Below the pieces are notes generated by a model. It saw only the letters and a program-made list of their open reading frames with translations. It was not told the origin of the DNA and ran no database searches. Positions 51,301-61,430 of a DNA stretch of 64,000 nt are shown in pieces (within the stretch, counting starts at the first letter, position 1; each line of letters starts with the position of its first letter). The position numbers and the translations under genes are program-made. Source of the DNA: Hepsetus odoe (Eukaryota; Chordata; Actinopteri; Characiformes; Hepsetidae). The DNA lies in NCBI GenBank assembly GCA_017165825.1, contig CM029367.1, positions 23,102,932-23,166,931 on the forward strand, read 5' to 3'.

Positions 51301-54300
51301 CAAAATGCTAAGTGGGGCACAGTTTAATGCATACGCTTCCTGCTGGCTGTATTGCACTGTTAAACATTCATTATGAACACCTGCTTTCCAGCCTCAACCA
51401 CAGATTAAACAGGACTGTAAAAGGTCAGGCTTTTCAAAAGAGAGTTCTGTCCTGCTGTTCTACTGATTGGGTACAAAGGATGTTGCCAGTGCACATTCGC
51501 TACTAGGTGGCACATGATGACGTTCTCACTTGCAGAACCAATAAAAACCAACTAGTCATAACAGATTGCTGAGCAGAGGGAACAGATTTTTTTTAAGGAA
51601 AAGAAATTATACTTCAATGAAATAATGACTTTAGTACAAGGAATAGTAGCCTAGTGCAATAAAAGACTAGAGTCTTACTACCTAATTCATACATCAATCA
51701 GCATAGCAATCCAAAGCTCAGAAATAAGAGATGTGATGTGAACAAAAGCTAAGCTACCACAAGGTGCTGCCATCAAGAGAAGAAAATAAAGGTAAACCCA
51801 GTGAAGGAAAAAGGAATTTAATGTGAATGCTAAAGTGAAACTGGGTAAAAGCATAATCCTTTCAGCTATTTGAGTATAAGTAAAAAATATTGCATTATGA
51901 TTTGTTCAAAAATTTCTTAAAAGTGTCTGTAAGTAATTAGAACAAGCTCAACAAAGTGTGTTTTTCCAAATACGGAAACACCAGCTTGTGCTTGTGCATT
52001 TGTGAAATGTTGGGACAATGCTGACACTACGTTAAGTGTAATCTGAATCCACCAGCTGCACAACACACCTGCTTATCTTCCCCAAGAGGGACTGGGTGGC
52101 AGCAAAGCCGTCAGCTTGGGCCAATCGATCCATCCTGCTTTTCACTAAGGCTATGATCGAGTCTCTCCAGCATGCTGAAAGCTGCTTGCTGTAATACAGA
52201 CCCATCTGTTTGCTGGAGAAAAAGAATGTGATAACAGGACTTCCAACCAGAATCCATTTCTAAAATCTTCTCTTTATAACATTTATTAGACATTTTTGTT
52301 TTCTCCTTTCAGTGACATGACTAAGTCAGTGCACAGATCTTACATGAAAAAAAAACAGCTAATGAAAACATTAGTCAACACAGGCAGGAACTCATACTCG
52401 CCAGACAGTCCCGTAAGGCTGCGGGTATAAACTGCTAGCAGATTGAAGAATCCCAAGACAAAGAGAAAATTAACCATTGCATTCTCTTGCCATTAAAAGA
52501 TTACAATCAGGACTGTTATTCAACAATATTAGTAATCTAATGATGGATGAGTGATTATTTTTTGTCTAAAAATAAAAAAGAACAAACAAAACAAATATAC
52601 AGTGCTATGAAAAATTATTTACCCATTTCTGATTCTAGGCATTTTTATAACACTAAATGGTTTAGGGGCAATGGTAGCCTTGTGGTTAGGGGACTAAGCC
52701 CAAGGATCGAAAGGTCATAGGTAAAAATCTCAGACAGTTGGTTACCCTGAGGGACCCTTCAGCAAGGTACCGTCCCCATCACTGATCCCCGAACACTGGA
52801 TATGGCTGTCCACTGCTGCATGATGTGTGTGGATTACAGAGGATTCTTATCATTGCGGTTCACTGTGTGCTGTTCACTGTGTGCTGTTCTGCATTTCGCG
52901 GTGACTAATTATAACCTTCACTTCATTTTCACTTCATTGAATTATTTGTGATCTCCAAAAATGTAGTTAAATTCAAAAGAAAACTTGAGTAAACACAATA
53001 CACAGTTTCCAAATGATCTGGATTTGTATTCTGATGTTTCATAGTGTGCATTCTATTTCAAAGCAGACATACTTTGAAACAGAAGGCACACTATGAAACA
53101 TCAGAATACAAATGAACATCAATTTTGAGAATGTTTTAATATATTAATATGTTGAGTACAGGTACAGGTTTTCAGTTATATGAATACAGAATACATTTTT
53201 GGTTTCTGATAAGGTGTAATCACTGCAAGGATTTCTTAAAATCCATCATTGGAACCGAACGGACTCATTTTAATGGAGTATTGATCATCTGAAGCAGATA
53301 CAGGATCAGTGAATTACACCAGCAAATATATTATATTTAATGGTAAAAAATGGATAAAAAAATGTAGTGCATGTACAACTATAAGGTTGCGCAATGGGTA
53401 GCACTGGTGCCTCACAATGAGAAGGTCCTGTGTTTGAGGTGGGGCGTGGCTGTGTGGATTTTGCATGTTCCCCTCATGATGTGTGGGTTTCCTTCCACAG
53501 TCCAAATACATGAATGTCAGGTGGACTGGAGATGCTAAATTGCCCCCTAGGTGTCACTGTGTGTATGGCCTGCGATTGATGGGCGACCTGTCCAGGGTTT
53601 TTTACTCGCCTTTTGTCCTGTGAGAGCTGGGATAGGCTCCAGCACCCATGAACAAATAAAAATAGAGGAGTAAAACTATAACAAAGCACTTCATGGGCAG
53701 TGATGTAAAGGTGGTACACAGAATGTCATTATGAAATAAGTACAAAGGGTATCTATTTGTCTCTCACTCCAAGAGACAGATGCAACTCATACATCATGGT
53801 TAGGTACATTGTTAATCATGGCTGATGCAAAAAGAAGGTACATTTGAATCTAAAACAGTAATCAAGTTTAATCAAGATTTAAGGACAGCGCTAACTGAAA
53901 TAATGCATTCACTTCATAACATGCCTCAGTGCCTCACAATATATGCACATCCCCATATAAACTGTCAGTGCTTTTTTTTTTTAAATCAGAGCTCATTTGC
54001 GAGAGACTCCACTGCACACATCCAGGCCTGTCAAATCTCTGAGAAATGGTGACACAACTGAACGAGAAAAATATTCTTTATCTGTTCTGACAGGTGCAAT
54101 GCATTACCCAGCTCAATTTGACACATCCATTCCATCAATAACACTTGACGGTGTCTTCTTCTCGCTTTCTTTCTCACTCTCCTTCTTTCTCCTGCTCCCT
54201 CTCACCTTTGGCCGCCATGTTTTATGCATATGTTTCTAGTTCTTGAATATATACAGCATCTCTAAATGGGTTCTGAAAAAAAAAATGTGGCAACAGAAAA

Positions 54301-57300
54301 GATGACTGGATACAAATCAAAGGAATAATGGACTAGGCTTCAAAGTTAATTTACAAAAGAAAGAAGTTATGAATGTCAAATAGCTTCAACACCTACAGAT
54401 ATCAGTGATGAGCCTGTTAAACTGTAATGTAATGGTTAATATAAAGATGTGTCTAAACATCAATGAACATTAGAAAGTATAAAGAGTCTTAAAGCATCCT
54501 GGAGGCCACATTATTTTGCTTTTTACTTCAAAGCTTCTCTCCTAAAGTTCTCTCTCTGAGCTTTGAAAGAGGAGGCGTCCCTTGTGAAGGCCGAATGGGA
54601 AAGGCATTTAAAGGCAGTGCAGTTTTTTAGCCGTTTACAGGCCAGCTGTGACTCTCTGTCAAAACAGCTTAAAGACCATCAACACCTCAAACAGCACTGT
54701 TATACTACCATGAATATTTAACAGAGCACAATAGGGGAAAAAGAGAAAAAAAGGGAGAAGGAGAGAAAACAGCAAAGACAGAAAGAGAGAGAGAGAGAGA
54801 GAGAAAGGCGGAGGAACAGACAGAGACAGTGAGAGGCAGTAAGAGAGAGAGATAGAAGAGAGACAGAGGGAGTCAGAGTTGCATTACACCGAAGGCATTT
54901 GCTCATTTTTTCTAAAGAGAAAAGAAACTAATCTTCTTCTTGCCAAAACCCACCTGCACCTTAACAGAGCCTCCTTCAGATTATTAAAATGCCAATAAAT
55001 TGAAATAAATCCCAGTATAAGAATCTTAACATGTGTCCCATTATAAGTGGACGCTTGGTGATGCTGCATTATGTCATCCTCTATGTTCTCTCAGCATTAT
55101 GAGCAGTGTAACAGTTTGCATGAAAACAAAACCTTAGTAACATAATTGTGGCGGTTCTAGGATGTACCTTCATGTTATGATTCAAAGTGTGACTGTCATG
55201 GTTATGAATGAGGGGGCCGCAGCGTTCATAGGTGCCGATGGCTGTTTTAAGCCCTCCATATCCCCTCGGTTCCGCTATACTTAGCAGCACAATCCATTGT
55301 TGTCACAAAGCGTTCCTCGTGGGACGGCCTCGGCCCGCTGAAGGAAAGTGAGCGTGCTGTGTTAAATGTAGTGAAGTCAGAAAGCGAAAGGATTTCTTTT
55401 CTGGGTCATGGAACTTGCTGAGTGGGGCAACAACGTCTGCGGGCCGTAAAGAAACTAAACATGAGATATGGGAATATGACCTAACTGCTCCTACTGCTAC
55501 TTCCCCTTCTCCTGAAATATTTCATGCCACATCAGTCTAAAATGATTTGACTGGGTGAATTATCCTGTGTTCTCACTCTTAGAGCCTCTAAATTAATAAG
55601 AGCAGGCTGAGACAGTAAGACTAATTGTTCTGGAATACATAATACATACATGCATATGCCCATCCAAACACACACAAACTGTCCCATCAGCATTCAAATG
55701 CAGGAAACGACCAAGAATCTAAATAAGTTTTCCAACCCTGATAAGCTTGCCAGCTGCAAAGAGAAATCATTTCCTCTTATTTAATTTGTTTTCTTTTTTC
55801 CTCAACTGGCCTACTCTATATCATCTGTGACAGGCGGGAGGAAATGAAAGTGTTTCTGGGCCTCAGTTGCCATTTGCAAAGCAGTGAGGCACAGTATCAA
55901 GCAACCAACACAAACAAACACACACACACACACACACTCACACACACACACACGCACACGCACACTAACAAGGAAACAAGACCCAGCCTCTAGTCTAGAC
56001 TCTCTTTAAATAACTGAGCGGCAAACTCATCCTCAGAAAAACAGAATATGAGAGTGAATTTCTTAAAGCTTTGCTTTGTAGTGTTTCCAAACACTTTCTG
56101 CCTCCTGACTTTCTCACAAAGAGGTATTAAGATGACTGTTAAATCAGTTATGTAGTGCATATCATTCATTTACGACTTTCAAATATCTTTTTTTTGCCAA
56201 TCCAGTTTTCATCTCAATGTGGTCACGGTCCATTTTAACAGCAAACAACATAAGCCCTTTTCACAAAAACACACTGTAATATGAATTTTCTCATGGGCTC
56301 AAGGGTGAACACAAGCCAGAAGACTTGTGCTGAAGACTCAAGTTCAATACCCAGGGAATTATTGGAGAGTACTGGAGATTATGTAAATAGTAAAGTCTAA
56401 ACTACAAGTAAAATCATGCCCTGGGTTCTGAGAGTGAAAGGGGCTCAGTCAGCAGATGCATGTATTGGGTAGCATAGTCAGTGATAGCAATGGCAGGAGG
56501 AGCATCCAAGATAAAAGGTCCTCACTTGGACTTCCATCAATATATGGTTGTGGCATCACCACAGCTAACAAAGGGTTAACTGGATATCACCCAGGGACTT
56601 CTCACCATTAACATGACTGTAAACTATATTCAAGGGCGCGTTTAAATAAATCAGGCCAAAGTAGCCTGGTTTTTCCTCCCATCAGTGCAAATAGAGTGAG
56701 ATGTAGATCCACAGGTTGCCCGGGGCCACAGACTGGCATATTTCTCCAGGGGATCTTCCTCAACCACCATCTCTTGTTTGGAATTGACAGCGCACCATCT
56801 GCTACTCTCAAAGGTATGATCAGACTGCTTCAGCCAAGGCAAAAGCTCCTGATGCATGTCTCGCCACTGCTTACAAGAAACACTTTGGGCCACATCTGTT
56901 GGTCTGTTGGTGAAGCTCACAAGCAGGGTTATAAAACTCCCATCCTGGAACTCAGCACTGCAGAATTTGGGATTCAATAGCATTAGCATGTCTGTTGTAA
57001 CTTAATGATCAGGCTAAGGAGTTAAATTCAGCTGCATTTCATCAACAGAGGCTTTCTGGGGCAGCGGTGGCCTAATGGTTAGGGAGTTTGCCCCAGGATC
57101 AGAAGGTCATGGGTTCGAATCCAAGACTGGCAGGTTCCCTTGAGGTACTGTACCTGTCACTGCTCCCCAGGGGCTTTCAATAGCTGCTGCGTTATCAAAA
57201 ATATGCAAAGCAGGACTTTAGAAGACAGCTTTGTTAAGGCAGAAAAAGGCAGATTGCTTTGTATTAACTAGACAGGTAAATTAAAGCAATAGTCTAAGAC

Positions 57301-58779
57301 ACAAGTTTTTGATATCCAGTTTGTGTTTTTGTTTATTTTCTTTTTTGATTATTCACTGTGCGAAGTGTACAAATGTATAACTGAAGTCATTATAAATAAT
57401 TCTTGCATTAACCAGTTCTTCAACCAAAAAAGTTCACTCAGAGCATGTTGATGAAAAAGCAACCATAAACTGCAAAAATTAGAGCAAAACCTTTCATATG
57501 CCCACCACTGTATATTGCAATAATTGAATTGGCATATAATTAACACTATGTGTTTATTACAGCTGTGCTCAATGCCAAAAACCTTGGCTTTGTTTTTGTT
57601 TACTATATTTCTGACACAATATTCATTTCCATTAGCTCCTATGAGCCAATGGAGCCATTTAGGATTCAGTCATGTGCACAAATCTAGTTGTACATGTAAA
57701 CCAGAATTTCAGAACTTCCATAGCACACTATACAGATAAGTAGTCCCCAACCAGTCTGTGGGTCATTTGGTACCGGGCCACACAAAAATACTGATTAGAC
57801 AACATCTTATTGATTATCTAAAATACTTTTTTATTTAAAAAAAACGCTCATCTCAGTCAGTTGATATGGTACATCAAAAATTAAGCCCACAGGGTAGCAA
57901 AAATGAGTAAAAAACAAATGTATTTTTATGCACTTTGTTTTAACTATGAAAATATTTTTTTAAATTAAATGTGGAGCAAAAAAGGGTGGGGACCGCTGAC
58001 ATAGAGGATATGTGAGATTTGACATTTAACTAAAAGAGGCGTTTAACTTAAACAGTGAGTAGGAGATTCAAGATTTCATTTTAGTCTTAAAGAGAATTAT
58101 AAAGTATGTGAAGACTTTTAGCTCATTAGCTAGTCAGTTTAGAAAATAAGTTATCACCCTGCCCGTTTAAGTCAGCTCAATCTGTGTCCGGGCATGCATT
58201 ATAAAAGCCAACATTAGCACAGAAATATCTTTTTCCCTGCAGCATACTCCCATAATCCACAGTTTAACTTTAGATTCCAAAGTTTCATCTCCCTTTTACT
58301 CTATAATTCAACTTTATTTCACATTTCACATAAAATGGCAAAGAGTGCATACTGTTCAGTGAATTATGGTGTGAATTATGGAGTCATGGTGAGCTCACAC
58401 TCATCGCTCTGAGAGATGGAAGACAAGTGGCCATTATACTGCCCCGCCCTCCTCATTCAGCCTTAGTGTCTTTAGAACACATCAGTGACCACTGCTCAGA
58501 CTTTCCTGATCCTGAGAAGGGCGAGAAGAACAGAGGCAAGCTCCTGCTGTGGAAGTCTCTGCAGGAAAGACATCATGACCATCCACTGCAGCAGGGTGCA
58601 CACACACACATCCGTATGATCAGCTGCAGATGATGGCTGAGAGGAGTGGAAAGGAGGACGCAGCAGGGGACAGAGAGTCTAAAAAACACCACACATGCTG
58701 AGAGCAGCCCTTTTAACACCGCAGGCTAACATGGCAACCTGCACTGCTTCCTGTGCATACATACACATACACATAAGGG

Positions 58780-58859
<80 letters not shown>

Positions 58860-59848
58860 CTACACTGTCATATCAGTGTCACTGCTATGCTGAGTAATCC
58901 AGCACCCAAATAATACCTCACTGGTGGTACTATGGGGGTCCTGACCTTTAGTGAATGAGGTAAAGAGGGCTAGCAAATGACACAGAGAAATAAACGAACT
59001 ACAGTCTGCAGAACTACAAAATGCGCCACTATGGTCAGTGGAGCTGATCAAATAAAAAAGTGGTTTGATGTAAAATACTGGAACATGTAATTGTAGAGAA
59101 GCACACCAAATCTTTGAACTCATTCTTTACACTGGTGATGACTGAAACTATTATTACCCCAAAAAGCAGACCAAAATGCATATTTGCAGCGATAAAATTA
59201 ATGGATTATTTAAAATAAAAATAACTCTATGGCTACAACATTGCCTAAACATGCCTTGTGTATGTTCAATTTCACCATAAATGGGTAAAACACGTTTTAA
59301 GCCTTAAGATGTCTTGTTCTCTTTGCTTGCTCTGTGAACAGTTCCGTTTCTCTTAAGCACTGCTTTTCACAACAACCGGACTTTGTTTACATCTTCTCAA
59401 TTTAGTCAAGATTGGTGCTTAGAATGCCTCCTCAAGGGCACAAGCTTTGTGGCAGTTGGTGAATCCCAGTGGATAACACTCAGGGTTCAATTTCCTATCT
59501 GTGCAATTACACCAGTAAGAGTCTTTGGAAAGCGTTCCTACATTCCAGAGTAAGGCTGCATTTGCCTATCTCTGTAAAACAGTTCAATTACAAATCACTC
59601 TGGACATGAGAATCTTGCTAAATGTGTAAAGAATTAGAATCTGACCATAACATCTAACAACCCTTTCTTAAAGTAACTAACATATTTAGCATTCCTGCAG
59701 ATACTAAAAAACATATCAGCCAATTTATCATACAAACTGTATATCAGGTCTTAAAAACAACTGAAATGCAACTGAAATGCAGCCACATCCAGACTTTCAC
59801 TATATAGATTTAGGTGCAAAAAACCCAGAATCAAGCAGATGCATTCTA

Positions 59849-59884
<36 letters not shown>

Positions 59885-60251
59885 ACAATCAGTAAAGGTT
59901 TCACTAATGACACCCACCCCCTGTGTGTTTTGATCATGCCTCCCCACTGTGGAAGGCCCAGGCTCTGAGATGAGCTCTTTCATAGGCTTGTCTCTCTCAG
60001 CTGGTGCTCCTCTTGGTCTTGTGGCTAAATTACTGCATTTCTACCTCAGAGCCGTGGCCCAGAAATGTGGATCTCTAACTGAACGGTCTTTCTGCACAAG
60101 GACATTTTACATTATTCCATCCTGATCCAACCACAATGTGCATTAAAATGCAAAAACTCCTGTCCAAACCAGGTGGCTGCATGTGAAATGTGGCCTTGTG
60201 TGTGAAGTTTGAGTTATCAGCACCACTGTGTTACAGAATTTTCACCACCAT

Positions 60252-60284
<33 letters not shown>

Positions 60285-61386
60285 ACCTCTCACACTCTCT
60301 TCCTCTGCCTATTTTCTTTCTCTCTTCCACTTCCTCGTACTTTTCCAATCCCTCTTCTTCTTTACTTTTTTCTTTCCCTCATCTCCATCTCCTCCCCTCC
60401 CTATTTTTAATAATACCTCTTTTTTCTGTTGCTGTATCTCACTGTCTTACTCCCTTTTTCCCTTACCATGCCTGTCTCTCTCACTCACACTTGCTGTTTC
60501 TGTCTCTCGCCCTCTCTTCATCTTCTGTGTTCCTCTATGACTCTCTCTTTCTCTCATTCTCTGTAGCTCACTGTCTCTCTCTTACTCTCTTATACTTTCT
60601 CTCCATCTCTGTCTCACCCACACACAGTGTCTTTATCTTTCTCAATCCTATTTACTCTTTATCTTGAACTCACTAATTCTTTCTCTTGTTCCTCCTCTCT
60701 CTTACTTTATATACAGCTTACAATCTTCATTTGTCAAGTCAAGTCAGTTTTATTTATATAGGGCTTTTTACAACTGTTGTTGTCACAAAGCAGCTTTACA
60801 GAATCCAAGCCTGAGCCCCAAGTGAGTAAGCTGAAGGCGACAGAGGCAAAACTCCCTAAAATGGGAGAAAGAAACCTTGGGAGGAACCAAGTCTCATAAG
60901 GGGGACCCATCCTCCTCTGTTCAACACCGGAAATAAAGAAGGAAATGAAAAAGAAAGAAAGAAAGAGAAAGTGCATTTAACTGCATTTCACCCTCCATCC
61001 CCTTCTTTCACTCTCTTTTTCTCCCTCTCTAACTTATCTTCCCTCTTTCTCCTTTTATCACTTTCTTTGTCCCTCTCCATCCATCCATCCATTCATGTAA
61101 TCCTACCAGAGGGACAGCGTGTAAGAAGGGGACCACAAAGGCCACGGGACCGTTTTGTGCGATTTTAATGGCTTGTTGATATTTTGAAGAAAAGAGTACA
61201 TGCGGGCTGCCTGGAGGAAGGAGGAAGAAGCTGTGATGAGGAAAATTAACATACATTCAAATGGTAATGTATTCCATCGTGGTTGCCAATGTGCCACTCA
61301 AAAAAGAGCCACTTATTTCCTAAAAGATTTTGCTTGAGGAAGCAAGGAAATAGAGCAGAGAGAGAGTAGAGAGTGAGTGAGTGAGT

Positions 61387-61430
<44 letters not shown>

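Noticed and set aside
60209..60667. 152-codon Ser/Leu-rich open frame on +
   Set aside because: Lies in a CT-rich tract; a compositional artefact with no domain or splice context.
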